Below are positions 7,494 to 15,401 of a DNA stretch of 23,646 nt, in pieces (the stretch's first letter is position 1; the number at the start of each line of letters is the position of its first letter). Where the stretch lies: NCBI GenBank assembly GCA_021793895.1, contig JAJYRW010000002.1, forward strand, positions 1 to 23,646, given 5' to 3'. Under the pieces are notes generated by a model. It searched no databases. It was not told where the DNA came from and saw only the letters and a list, made by a program, of their open reading frames with translations. Both the position numbers and the translations under genes were made by a program. The DNA comes from Actinomycetes bacterium (GTDB lineage: Bacteria > Actinomycetota > Actinomycetes > Actinomycetales > JAJYRW01).

Positions 7494-8156
7494 GTGAATA
7501 GTGACACGCCAGCGAGCGTGCCCGGCTGGGAACAGATTGTTTCCGAGCAGTCGGGTCGGGTGTTTCGGCTTGCCTACCGCTTAACGGGTAACCAGCACGA
7601 TGCGGAAGACCTCACGCAAGACGTCTTTGTGAAAGTCTTTCGATCGCTGGCGAAATTTGAGCCCGGAAACGTCGAGGGCTGGCTCCACCGCATAACCACG
7701 AATGAATTTTTAGATCAGGTACGCCGCAAGCAGCGCATCCGCATGGTTGACCTGCCCATCGATGCGGATAATCGGCTCGATGATGGCCGCGCTGAGGAGC
7801 GACCGGAGCGGGCGTTTGAACACCGCAACATGGGCGATGACGTGCAAACCGCGCTGGCGGAACTCTCCCCCCAAATGCGCGCGGCGATTGTGCTGCGCGA
7901 TATGGAAGATCTCTCCTACGAAGAGATCGCCACGACGCTGGGAATTTCTTTGGGCACGGTCCGCTCCCGAATTCACCGAGCCCGGGCGGCCATGCGCCGG
8001 AAACTAGCGCACCGAGCGTCCGAATTTGTCATTCCTACCCCGCCCACTGACGCCACTGCCGATGGGCAGACCACAGCCGTCACCAGTGCCGGCGATGGAG
8101 GCGAGCGGCTCGCGCGCAGCGGGGATACCACCAGTCAGGGTGGTGGTGCGCAGTGA
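7494..8156 (+). CDS. sigE: ECF RNA polymerase sigma factor SigE
   Basis: The 220-aa ECF sigma factor directs RNA polymerase to envelope- or heat-stress promoters. Region 2 spans about residues 15-82, with RLTGNQHDAEDLTQDVFVKVFR for core binding and -10 recognition split across helices. Region 4 spans about 115-170, with the helix-turn-helix YEEIATTLGISLGTVRSRIH recognising the -35. Residues 171-220 form a polar, low-complexity tail. The start is GTG 7494, preceded by a near-perfect AGGAGGT at 7476-7482. The next gene, encoding its anti-sigma factor, starts inside the stop region (GTGA overlap), and htrA and tatB follow. This is the order of Rv1221-Rv1224, supporting the SigE assignment. I found no obvious GGAAC-type autoregulatory -35 in the short upstream gap. 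Confidence 0.93.
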   Translation: MNSDTPASVPGWEQIVSEQSGRVFRLAYRLTGNQHDAEDLTQDVFVKVFRSLAKFEPGNVEGWLHRITTNEFLDQVRRKQRIRMVDLPIDADNRLDDGRAEERPERAFEHRNMGDDVQTALAELSPQMRAAIVLRDMEDLSYEEIATTLGISLGTVRSRIHRARAAMRRKLAHRASEFVIPTPPTDATADGQTTAVTSAGDGGERLARSGDTTSQGGGAQ

Positions 8157-9034
8157 CGCAGGAGTCCGAATTTGGGGCAGGCGACAATTTGCCGCTGGGG
8201 GATGATCATCTTGGCGCCCTGCTTTCGGCGTATGTGGATGAGCAGTTGGTCGCGGCGGATGCGGAGCGAGTCGAGAGCCACCTGGCAGTGTGTGGCGAGT
8301 GTGCAGCAGCGGTACTGGAAATTCGCGAGGTACGCGGTCTGCTCGCCACGTCCCCGATTGTTACTCCCAGCCCCGCGCTTTTGAATCAACTTGCTGCCAT
8401 AGAAGAGACACAGGCACTGCAACAGCCTCCCGCGCCGGAGAAAAAACAAACCTGGACCAGCCGCGTGCTCGTTACGGCCTTTGGGCTGGCCGCCTCAATC
8501 GCGCTTTTGGCTGTGGTCGGCTCATATGACCTGCCGGATGTGAGTGAAAATGTGGCGCAGCGGGCCCAAAGCAGCCTTTTGGGGCAGCGTAGCCCCACGC
8601 CGCGCTTTATGGCCGCTGTCAGCTCGGCGGAGTCGGAAAGCAAACTGGAGCCTGAACTGCGGCGTTTGGAAGAGCAGACTGCCGATTTAGAGATTTTGTC
8701 GATCGCGCCGGACCCCACCCGCGACGAAATAGAAGCGATCTTAACGGTCGATGCCTCCCAAGTGGTCGTGCGCGAGCGCCGGGGCAAATTGCCGCTGGGG
8801 GACCGCGCATTTGGTAAGCCGGCCCAAATTGCGGGCTATGAGGTCCAGGTGATTGAACAGGCACCCTTCACTGCGGTGTGGCAGCGTGGGGATCGGGTAA
8901 TTAGCGTTGCCGCCGACGCGCCCCATGACACCATTGCCCTGATCATAGAATCATTCCCACCAGCTCCGGTGGATGAGGGAATCGGGGCACGAGTGATGCG
9001 GGGCGTCCATAAGGTTCGCCAAGTAATTGGGTGA
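8153..9034 (+). CDS. rseA: Membrane-bound zinc-finger anti-sigma factor RseA
   Basis: The 293-aa protein is a ZAS-family anti-sigma factor expected to hold SigE at the membrane. The N-terminal domain carries the HxxxCxxC zinc signature at His43, Cys47 and Cys50 (HLAVCGEC). One membrane segment lies at about residues 104-124 (VLVTAFGLAASIALLAVVGS). The remaining 165 or so residues should be extracytoplasmic. They include a region at about 200-285 (GDRAFGKPAQIAGYEVQVIE) that looks like a small beta-rich sensing domain. This makes the protein much longer than the roughly 150-residue mycobacterial RseA. The start GTG 8153 overlaps the sigE stop as GTGA, and the stop overlaps the htrA start in the same way. 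Release by regulated proteolysis is inferred from the family. Confidence 0.88.
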   Translation: MTQESEFGAGDNLPLGDDHLGALLSAYVDEQLVAADAERVESHLAVCGECAAAVLEIREVRGLLATSPIVTPSPALLNQLAAIEETQALQQPPAPEKKQTWTSRVLVTAFGLAASIALLAVVGSYDLPDVSENVAQRAQSSLLGQRSPTPRFMAAVSSAESESKLEPELRRLEEQTADLEILSIAPDPTRDEIEAILTVDASQVVVRERRGKLPLGDRAFGKPAQIAGYEVQVIEQAPFTAVWQRGDRVISVAADAPHDTIALIIESFPPAPVDEGIGARVMRGVHKVRQVIG

Positions 9035-10497
9035 GTGAGAAAAACAGTATGGGTGAAGACGACAAGGGATTTGCCGCACCGGGATCATTCCCGCCAACGC
9101 AGCCTGCTCAGTCCCAAAAGCCGGACGCGGGTCGCGCAGTGGAAGATACCGGTCCCGGCGCGCCGCCGGTATTCCAAACCGGGGGCTGGGCTGGTTTTGG
9201 TGCGGGGCCTAATCCCTATCAGTCCCCATACGCGCAGCAGGCGGATGATCCACGCGGAACTCAGCAGTACTCACCGGGGCCATACGCCCAGACTCCCTAT
9301 GGGCCGTCTTCGCACCCGCAGCCATCGCCCCCGCAGTCGCCGTATGGGCCCTCTTCGCACCCGCAGCCGTCGCCCCCGCAGTCGCCGTATGGGCCGTATG
9401 ATCCGGGCCACCAATCGACCCGCTCGAAAGACGGTCGGCGCGGCGTTCCCGTACTGGTACTTATTGCACTCACCTTGATCGCGGGCCTTATTGGGGGAGC
9501 GGTCGGCGCGTTCTTCGTACCCGGAACCGGTTCGGAGCCCGTTGCACTGCCCCCGCCAACGCCCACGGGTGAGGACGGCGAGACGCTAGCAGGCAGCGTC
9601 ACTTCCGTTGCTGATGCGGTACTTCCCTCCGTGGTTTCGATTGACACCGGCGCCTCCTCGGGCTCGGGATTTGCGGTGCGGACCGACGGATATTTACTGA
9701 CTAACCACCACGTTATTGCCAATGCAGATGGGCAGTTGACGGTTACCTTCGCCGACGGACGCAAAGAAGAGGCCGAGGTGGTTGGCAGCACTGTCTCATA
9801 CGACCTTGCTGTTTTGAAAGTTGATCGAGATGACCTCGTGCCGCTGGAGTTGGCCGATTCCGAAAGTGTTGAAGTGGGGGAGCAGGTTGTAGCGATTGGC
9901 GCGCCGCTGGGCTTGGACGGGACAGTCACAACTGGAATTGTCTCCGCGCTTAATCGGCCGGTGGCGGCGGGCGACGAAATTGACACCGCCTTCATCAACG
10001 CCATTCAGACTGACACCGCTATTAACCCCGGCAACTCGGGCGGTCCGCTGGTGAACATGTCCGGGCAGGTGGTGGGGATTGCCTCGGCGATCGCACAGGT
10101 ACCAGGCTCGAGCGGCAGCATCGGTTTAGGGTTTGCAATTCCCGCCAGTCAAGCCCGTCGCACGGCGGATCAATTGATGGAAACGGGTAAGGCAACCTAT
10201 CCCATTGTTGGGGTGCTGCTTGACAATCGTTATAACGGCGAGGGCGTTCAAGTACTCGAAGAAGACAGCGCCGATATGGAGGCCGTGACTCCGGGCGGAC
10301 CGGCAGAAGAGGCCGGTATCGAACCGGGGGATGTGATCCTGGCAATTGACGGACGCCCCGTTACTCAGCCCGATGAGCTCATTGTCGCCATTCGCGCGAA
10401 AGCACCCGGGGATGAGATCGAGTTGACGATCCGCCCTCGGGACGGTTCGGGTGAAAAAGAAGTCTCGGTCACTCTCGATGAAACCGAGAGTGAGTGA
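9031..10497 (+). CDS. htrA: HtrA/DegP-like serine protease with PDZ domain
   Basis: A 488-aa membrane-anchored protease and chaperone for misfolded envelope proteins. Residues 1-135 are a Pro/Tyr/Gln/Ser-rich cytoplasmic tail with a duplicated 15-residue unit. A membrane segment follows at about 139-163. The trypsin-like domain (about 185-385) has the triad His227 (TNHHV), Asp258 (SYDLAVLKV) and Ser336 (GNSGGPL). A single PDZ domain occupies about 395-480, with PGGPAEEAGIEPGDVILAIDG. GTG 9031 overlaps the rseA stop codon by four bases, implying translational coupling; an in-frame ATG lies at 9049. As the third gene of the sigE operon it is probably both an effector and, through cleavage of anti-sigma factor, a possible feedback component. 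The feedback role is inference. Confidence 0.95.
   Translation: MSEKNSMGEDDKGFAAPGSFPPTQPAQSQKPDAGRAVEDTGPGAPPVFQTGGWAGFGAGPNPYQSPYAQQADDPRGTQQYSPGPYAQTPYGPSSHPQPSPPQSPYGPSSHPQPSPPQSPYGPYDPGHQSTRSKDGRRGVPVLVLIALTLIAGLIGGAVGAFFVPGTGSEPVALPPPTPTGEDGETLAGSVTSVADAVLPSVVSIDTGASSGSGFAVRTDGYLLTNHHVIANADGQLTVTFADGRKEEAEVVGSTVSYDLAVLKVDRDDLVPLELADSESVEVGEQVVAIGAPLGLDGTVTTGIVSALNRPVAAGDEIDTAFINAIQTDTAINPGNSGGPLVNMSGQVVGIASAIAQVPGSSGSIGLGFAIPASQARRTADQLMETGKATYPIVGVLLDNRYNGEGVQVLEEDSADMEAVTPGGPAEEAGIEPGDVILAIDGRPVTQPDELIVAIRAKAPGDEIELTIRPRDGSGEKEVSVTLDETESE
9295..9384 (+). repeat. Two-copy 45-bp tandem repeat inside htrA
   Basis: Copies at 9295-9339 and 9340-9384 differ at 3 of 45 bases, and all three changes are silent. 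Each encodes PYGPSSHPQPSPPQS, and a partial third copy (PYGP) follows at 9385-9396. Located in the disordered cytoplasmic tail, the repeat may vary in copy number between strains. Confidence 0.9.
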
Positions 10498-10507
10498 CCC
10501 ACCTGCC

Positions 10508-10942
10508 ATGTTTGCCGGGATTAACGGTTCTGAAGCGCTCATCCTGCTGGTAATAATCCTGATCGTGGTGGGCCCTGAACGACTCCCGCACTATGCAGCC
10601 CAACTAGGAAAACTCGTGCGCGGGCTCAAAGCAATGCTCAGCGACGCGCAGAATAAGGTGCGTGACGAGTTGGGCCCCGAGGGGGAGGACATCCCCTGGG
10701 ATAAACTGGATCCCCGGCAGTACGACCCGCGCCGAATCGTGCGCGAAGCGGTTTTCACTGATGATGCAGACGGTCCAGCGACGACGGGGACCGGTGCTGG
10801 TCGGCGCCTAGGCCCGGGCGCAGCCGCGGCGGGAACCGGGGCAGCAATGAGCGCCGGGACAGCCACCGCCGTTCGCGGTGCGAAGGCGGGCGCGCAGCGC
10901 GATGCGGACCAGCCCCCGCCCTTTGATGACGAGGCGACCTAA
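10508..10942 (+). CDS. tatB: Sec-independent protein translocase subunit TatB
   Basis: A 144-aa TatA/B-family protein of the twin-arginine translocase, which exports folded proteins and, as TatB with TatC, recognises the signal peptide. The N-terminus MFAGINGSEALILL, the single membrane helix at about residues 8-21, the GPERLP hinge (22-27) and the amphipathic helix to about residue 60 are typical. Glu9 sits where E. coli TatB has its key Glu8. An Ala/Gly-rich, probably disordered tail ends in a Pro/Asp stretch. ATG 10508 was chosen because TatB proteins start M-F. GTG 10490 would overlap htrA and add six residues. Its place after htrA matches Rv1224 and supports TatB over TatA. It lies 10 bases downstream of htrA, so it belongs to the operon. 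Confidence 0.9.
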   Translation: MFAGINGSEALILLVIILIVVGPERLPHYAAQLGKLVRGLKAMLSDAQNKVRDELGPEGEDIPWDKLDPRQYDPRRIVREAVFTDDADGPATTGTGAGRRLGPGAAAAGTGAAMSAGTATAVRGAKAGAQRDADQPPPFDDEAT

Positions 10943-10992
10943 AGCGGGCTGGGTCGATGAAAACAGTCGAGCGCTTAACCCTTCGAGGGGTC

Positions 10993-12120
10993 TTAGAGCG
11001 GGCTGAGTCCGAGCGAGCGACCCGCCAAGCCCCGAGAGCGTTTGGTGAGCTTGCGCGCCATCTCAGTAATTACAGTTGAGGCGGGGGAGTCGGGATCGCT
11101 GAGGACAACCGGGGTGCCAGCGTCGGAGCCCGCACCGGCGGCCACGTCGAGCGGGATTTGACCAATAACGTCGACCTGAGAACCGAGCGTTTCGCTGAGG
11201 CGATCTGCCACGGTTTGTCCGCCACCGGCGCCGAACAGTTCTAATTTCGAGCCGTCGGGCTGGGTCAACCAGCTCATATTTTCGATCACGCCGACAATTT
11301 GTTGGCGGGTTTGCACAGCGATCGACCCGGCGCGCTCGGCCACGTCCGCGGCCGCGGCCTGCGGGGTGGTAATAACCACGATCTCCGCATTTGGCAGCAA
11401 CTGAGCGGTGGATATTGCGATATCGCCCGTACCCGGGGGCAGGTCCAAGAGCAACACATCCAAATCCCCCCAAAACACATCGGCCAGGAATTGCTGCAGC
11501 GCCCGGTGCAGCATGGGCCCACGCCAAACCACGGCCTGATTGCCGGGCACGAACATTCCGATCGAGATTACTTTTACGTCGTGTGCCACCGGCGGCAAGA
11601 TCATGTCGTCAACGCGGGTGGGCGGAAGTTTCACGCCCATCATGCGCGGAATGGAAAACCCGTAAACATCCGCGTCAATTACCCCCACGCGCAGGCCATC
11701 GGCGGCCATGGCGGCGGCAAGGTTTGCCGTGACAGTGGATTTGCCGACGCCACCCTTCCCCGAGGCGATCGCGTAGACGCGGGTGAGTGACTCGGGCTTG
11801 GTAAAGGGAATTTCGGGTTCAGCCTGGCCTCCGCGCAGCTGCGTGCGCAGCGCTTCACGCTGTTCCTTGTTCATAACGCCGAGACTTACGGCGGCCGAAG
11901 AGACTCCCTCGACTTCTTTCACCGCGTTTTCGACATCGCGGGTGATCGTCGACTTTAGCGGACAGCCCTCGGTAGTAAGCAGCACATTTACTAGGACGGA
12001 TCCACCCTCGCCAATTTCAACGGAGTCGACCATGTTTAATTCGGTTATTGGTTTACGAATCTCAGGGTCGAGCACCGTATCCAGGGCGGCGGTGACGGTT
12101 TCTACAGTGGGCAAAGACAT
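10993..12120 (-). CDS. mrp: Mrp/ApbC-type Fe-S cluster carrier ATPase
   Basis: The 375-aa cytoplasmic P-loop ATPase is thought to carry and deliver Fe-S clusters. An N-terminal MIP18/DUF59 domain (about residues 5-85, with DPEIRKPITELNM and the EGCPL segment) precedes the Mrp/NBP35 ATPase domain. That domain starts with the deviant Walker A GKGGVGKST (121-129), then IDADVYGFSIPRM and LLLDLPPGTGD. The CPxC motif that many Mrp proteins carry after ENMS is absent (ENMSWLTQPDG), as in other actinobacterial versions I recall. ATG 12120 gives a start like those relatives; AGG sits only two bases before it. The gene converges on tatB, as Rv1229c does near Rv1224. It diverges from the YflT-like gene across 148 bases. 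Confidence 0.93.
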   Translation of the reverse strand: MSLPTVETVTAALDTVLDPEIRKPITELNMVDSVEIGEGGSVLVNVLLTTEGCPLKSTITRDVENAVKEVEGVSSAAVSLGVMNKEQREALRTQLRGGQAEPEIPFTKPESLTRVYAIASGKGGVGKSTVTANLAAAMAADGLRVGVIDADVYGFSIPRMMGVKLPPTRVDDMILPPVAHDVKVISIGMFVPGNQAVVWRGPMLHRALQQFLADVFWGDLDVLLLDLPPGTGDIAISTAQLLPNAEIVVITTPQAAAADVAERAGSIAVQTRQQIVGVIENMSWLTQPDGSKLELFGAGGGQTVADRLSETLGSQVDVIGQIPLDVAAGAGSDAGTPVVLSDPDSPASTVITEMARKLTKRSRGLAGRSLGLSPL

Positions 12121-12160
12121 ACCTCGATGGTACGCCGCGCAGATTTTAGTGCTTTCACGG

Positions 12161-12196
12161 GCCGCAGCCGCTGCTGAGAAGGAAAGGAGCTGCGGC
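12161..12196. repeat. 8-bp inverted repeat in mrp / stress-protein divergent region
   Basis: GCCGCAGC (12161-12168) and GCTGCGGC (12189-12196) are perfect reverse complements separated by 20 bases. The loop and right arm include GGAAAGGAG (12181-12189), which resembles a ribosome site eight or so bases before an in-frame TTG at 12197. The structure could affect start choice of the downstream plus-strand gene, or be an operator shared by both genes. Confidence 0.35.
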
Positions 12197-12268
12197 TTGC
12201 CTGACTTCGGCTGCGCAGCTGGCATAGAGATGGATGCGCTTTGGTCAAAAGTAGGTAAGACTTGGCAC

Positions 12269-12913
12269 ATGAGTATCTCCGGTCGGCCTCCAAGCAATGT
12301 TCCGCGCGTTCCCACGTTACCCAGTGGTGTAGAACTTGCCTCGTTTACGAGTTACCTCGAAGCGCAGCGCGCGGTAGATTTTCTCTCTGACGAGGAGTTT
12401 CCGGTCCAGCACGTGACCATCGTGGGAACGGACCTGCGCATGGTGGAGCGCGTTACCGGCCGCCTTACCTATGCGCGCGTAGCCCTGGCTGGGGCGCTTT
12501 CAGGTGCATGGTTCGGCCTCTTTGTGGGTTTGCTTTTGACCATGTTTTCCGATGAACCGGCCTCTTTGCTTCCAGCGATCGCCATTGGCGTGGGCTTTGG
12601 AATGCTCTTTGGGGTCATTTCTTTCATGTTCACCGGTGGAAAGCGCGACTTTACGTCTTCAAGCCAGATCGTTGCCGCCACCTACGCGGTGCTGTGCCGG
12701 GCCGAGCACGCGGGTGAAGCCCGCCGGATACTCGCCAAGCTTCCCGGGGCCGGCCTCGGCGGTCCGGGTCAGCCGGGCGCTGGCCAGTCGGGTCCCGGTC
12801 AGCCGGGCGCCGGTCAGCCAGGTGCTGGTCAGTCGGGTCCCGGTCAGTCCGGCACCAGTCAGCCAGGGACCGGCCCCAGCCAGCCAGGGTCCGGCCCCGA
12901 AAGCGGGCAGTAA
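12269..12913 (+). CDS. YflT/general stress protein 17M-like membrane protein
   Basis: A 214-aa protein whose N-terminal domain (about residues 20-70, ELASFTSYLEAQRAVDFLSDEEF..HVTIVGTDLRMVERV) fits the actinobacterial general-stress-protein family related to Bacillus YflT/GSP17M. Two membrane segments follow at about 71-93 and 101-121. Residues 165-199 are seven pentapeptide repeats of the form G-x-G-Q-[PS], and a Gly/Pro/Gln/Ser tail completes the protein. Function is unknown; membrane location and stress induction are inferred from the family. ATG 12269 is the conservative start. In-frame ATG 12230 and TTG 12197 (with AAGGAG upstream) would lengthen the N-terminus, so the start is unsettled. 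It is divergent from mrp and convergent with pepP. Confidence 0.78.
   Translation: MSISGRPPSNVPRVPTLPSGVELASFTSYLEAQRAVDFLSDEEFPVQHVTIVGTDLRMVERVTGRLTYARVALAGALSGAWFGLFVGLLLTMFSDEPASLLPAIAIGVGFGMLFGVISFMFTGGKRDFTSSSQIVAATYAVLCRAEHAGEARRILAKLPGAGLGGPGQPGAGQSGPGQPGAGQPGAGQSGPGQSGTSQPGTGPSQPGSGPESGQ
12761..12865 (+). repeat. Seven 15-bp tandem repeats (Gly-x-Gly-Gln-Pro/Ser)
   Basis: Seven in-frame 15-base units encode GPGQP, GAGQS, GPGQP, GAGQP, GAGQS, GPGQS and GTSQP. The units vary at synonymous and P/S or A/P positions. Further degenerate units follow up to the stop codon at 12911-12913. Such a tract is prone to slippage in steps of 15 bases without breaking the frame. Confidence 0.9.
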
Positions 12914-13011
12914 GCTTCGTGTCTAGATCGCGGCCTTTGCGGGATGACAAACTGCGCTAGACCTCGGGTTCTGCAAGATGACCAGAACTTCGCGTGCTGA
13001 GCCGATCCGCG

Positions 13012-14499
13012 TCACTTGCGCAGGCTAGCCATCCATTCTTCGACCGCATCGGGCGTGCGCGGAAGCGCCGCTGTGAGATTTTCATAACCGTCTTCGGTCA
13101 CGAGTACGTCATCTTCAATGCGCACTCCTATGCCGCGAAATTCGACCGGAACGGACAGGTCTTCCGCCCGGAAATATAAACCGGGTTCAATGGTGAAGAT
13201 CATGCCGGGTTGCAACTGGGCATCCAAGTACATTTCTCGACGCGCCTGCGCGCAGTCGTGCACATCAATGCCCAGGTGATGACTGGTGCCATGCACCATC
13301 CAGCGCCGATGAAAACCGCCCTCTTCGGAGAGCGATTCCGCAGCTGATACTGGAAGCAGGCCCCACTCATCGAGACGTGCCGCAATGACTTCCATCGCCG
13401 CGGCGTGCACATCGCGAAACTTAACTCCCGGACGCACCACCGCAAAAGCAGCATCGGCGGCGTCCAAAACTGCCTGATAAACCTGACGCTGGGCGCTTGA
13501 AAACTGTCCCGATACGGGCAGTGTGCGGGTGATATCCGCGGTATAAAGCGAATCGACCTCCACGCCGGCGTCTAAAAGAAGCAGGTCGTCTTTGCCGACT
13601 TCGCCATCGTTTCTAATCCAGTGCAGTGTGCAGGCGTTCGCGCCTGAAGCCGCGATTGTGTCGTAGCCCAATCCATTGCCTTCCTCGCGGGCTCGCGCCC
13701 CGAAGGCGCCCTCGATGACCCTTTCCCCTCGCGGGTGACCAATTGCGCGCGGTAGGGAACGCACTACATCTTCAAATCCGGTGATGGTTGCAGCGATTGC
13801 AGATCGCATTTCGGCGATTTCCCAATCGTCTTTCACCAGTCGTAATTCGGAAAGTGCTTCGGTGAGCAGGTCATCTGCCGAAGTGTCGGTTGTAGTGACG
13901 CCTGCGGTGGAACGGACTTCATCAACTAGGGCATTTATCTGGGCGTCCGCCCCGCGCACGATCCGCAGTTGGACAGCACCGGCCTCATCTGCCGGACCCA
14001 CATCTTTGGCGAGCGCATCGGGAAACTCGGATATGTGCCGGCACGTGATTCCGGTTTCCGCCTCCACTTCTTCCAAGCTCGGGCGGGCGCCCACCCACAG
14101 TTCGCCGTAGCGCGCATCGGCGTAAAACTCATCAGAATCACGCGAAGCGCGGGGGTGGAAATACAACACCGCTTCGCCGTCCGGTTCAATCACCAGGACC
14201 GCTTCCGGCTCGCGGTCTGTTCCCAGGCCCGTCAGATGCGCAAAAGCTGAGTGGGGCCGGAAGCGATAATCAGTGTCATTGCTGCGCACTTTTAGACCAC
14301 CGGCCGGAATCACCAGGCGCTCATTGGGGAAGGTTTCGGCTATGGCAGCCCGGCGCCGTGCGGCGTAGGGGGCGGACTCTCGCTGGGAGGGTAATTCGGT
14401 GCTGCGCGGCTCCCAGTTCGCTGCGATGAATTTCTTGAAAGCATCGGAAGTGGGACGCTGGGAGCGGGCGCTACCGCGTTCGCGTAAGTTTTCAGACAT
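13012..14499 (-). CDS. pepP: Xaa-Pro aminopeptidase (aminopeptidase P, family M24B)
   Basis: A 495-aa metalloprotease that removes an N-terminal residue preceding proline. The N-terminal domain (about 40-170) has the AMP_N fold. The pita-bread catalytic domain (about 220-480) shows the five metal ligands Asp310 (LLDAG), Asp322 (YTADITRT), His408 (GTSHHLGIDVHD), Glu438 (TIEPGLY) and Glu462 (GVRIEDD). The order and spacing match E. coli PepP. Length fits the long actinobacterial form. ATG 14499 is favoured over a TTG at 14535 that would overlap the divergent gene's promoter space. No strong ribosome site is visible. It is divergent from the PHP gene (59 bases) and convergent with the YflT-like gene. 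Confidence 0.94.
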   Translation of the reverse strand: MSENLRERGSARSQRPTSDAFKKFIAANWEPRSTELPSQRESAPYAARRRAAIAETFPNERLVIPAGGLKVRSNDTDYRFRPHSAFAHLTGLGTDREPEAVLVIEPDGEAVLYFHPRASRDSDEFYADARYGELWVGARPSLEEVEAETGITCRHISEFPDALAKDVGPADEAGAVQLRIVRGADAQINALVDEVRSTAGVTTTDTSADDLLTEALSELRLVKDDWEIAEMRSAIAATITGFEDVVRSLPRAIGHPRGERVIEGAFGARAREEGNGLGYDTIAASGANACTLHWIRNDGEVGKDDLLLLDAGVEVDSLYTADITRTLPVSGQFSSAQRQVYQAVLDAADAAFAVVRPGVKFRDVHAAAMEVIAARLDEWGLLPVSAAESLSEEGGFHRRWMVHGTSHHLGIDVHDCAQARREMYLDAQLQPGMIFTIEPGLYFRAEDLSVPVEFRGIGVRIEDDVLVTEDGYENLTAALPRTPDAVEEWMASLRK

Positions 14500-14558
14500 G
14501 TCTTTATCGTCCCACTGGGCCAGAAAACCGCACAATTCGGCCGCGGTATGGTGAGCCT

Positions 14559-15401
14559 GTGCGCATTGACCTTCACACGCACTCCAACCGCTCAGACGGT
14601 ACGGAGGATCCCGCTGAAGTAATGGCGGCGGCCGCCAAAGCCAATATTGACGTCATTGGATTAACGGACCACGACACCATTTCCGGCTGGGAAGAAGCTA
14701 GCGCCGCCGTCGAAAGGACCGGGGTCGCGCTGGTGCGCGGCGCCGAGATTTCCTGTGCGGTTGGCGGCATTACAGTGCACCTCCTTGGTTATCTATTCGA
14801 TCCGCATGACGCCGCCCTGCAGGAGGTTTTCACTAATACTCGTACTTCGCGTGATAGCCGCGCCCGCACCATGGTGGAGCGCCTTGGTGTTGATTACGAC
14901 ATCACGTGGGAAGACGTTTTATCTCAGGTGGAGCCAGGCGCAACTCTGGGTCGGCCCCACATCGCTGATGCGTTGGTAGCCCGCGGCATCGTTTCCGAGC
15001 GCAGCGCTGCATTTGAGGAGTTGCTGCACCCGCGAAATAAGTATTATGTGCACAACCCCACGATTGATCCGGTTGACGTGGTGCGAATGGTGCGTGCCGC
15101 AGGCGGCGTAAGCGTTTTTGCCCACCCGGGTGCCTCGGTTCGCGGATTAACTGTCGGCCCAGAGGTAATTGAAGCGATGGCTCGGGCAGGAATGTCCGGG
15201 CTCGAGGTGGACCACCGCGATCACTCGCCGAAAACCAAGGAACGCTTGCGCTCCCTCGCCAACGACCTAGGCCTCATCACCACCGGGGCCAGCGACTATC
15301 ACGGCACTGGCAAACCGAATCGGCTGGGTGAAAACCTGACGGACCCGCAGAGTTTGGAGTTCATTGAAGCCGAAGGAATGTTGGAGGTGATTCGCCCGTG
15401 A
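14559..15401 (+). CDS. PHP-domain metal-dependent phosphoesterase (RNase AM/YciV-like)
   Basis: A 280-aa PHP-fold hydrolase. Metal ligands are visible in order: DLHTHS (His6, His8) and Asp13, LTDHDT (Asp37-Asp39), GAEIS (Glu63), His74, GRPHIA (His134), FAHPG (His189) and SDYHG (Asp246, His248). This layout matches the TrpH/YciV group, known as 3',5'-nucleotide bisphosphate phosphatases and 5'-3' exonucleases on short RNAs. The exact substrate here is inference. The start is GTG 14559, since the DLHTH motif follows within four residues and no longer in-frame start exists nearby. marC begins within its stop codon (GTGA overlap), so the two are translated from one message. Confidence 0.9.
   Translation: MRIDLHTHSNRSDGTEDPAEVMAAAAKANIDVIGLTDHDTISGWEEASAAVERTGVALVRGAEISCAVGGITVHLLGYLFDPHDAALQEVFTNTRTSRDSRARTMVERLGVDYDITWEDVLSQVEPGATLGRPHIADALVARGIVSERSAAFEELLHPRNKYYVHNPTIDPVDVVRMVRAAGGVSVFAHPGASVRGLTVGPEVIEAMARAGMSGLEVDHRDHSPKTKERLRSLANDLGLITTGASDYHGTGKPNRLGENLTDPQSLEFIEAEGMLEVIRP

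Noticed and set aside
9297..10004. A 235-codon minus-strand open frame opposite htrA
   Set aside because: Low-complexity Ser/Thr/Pro translation produced by GC-rich codon bias on the sense strand; the protease motifs on the plus strand are decisive.
10978..10991. Small hairpin ACCC..GGGT between tatB and mrp as a terminator
   Set aside because: Only about four pairs plus one wobble and no T-run; the 50-base gap may hold a terminator but this stem is not convincing.
11783..12268. Long upstream extension of the YflT-like gene antisense to mrp
   Set aside because: It is antisense to the conserved Mrp N-terminal domain and unlike any family; the real gene starts at or shortly before 12269.
12761..12865. 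Direct repeats that might be taken for a CRISPR array
   Set aside because: Units are 15 bp, contiguous, without spacers, and keep the reading frame of a Gly/Gln/Pro tail.
12937..13000. Two similar segments around GATGAC (12943 and 12977) between the YflT-like gene and pepP
   Set aside because: Too short and too diverged to call a repeat; the gap of 98 bases shows nothing else I can support.
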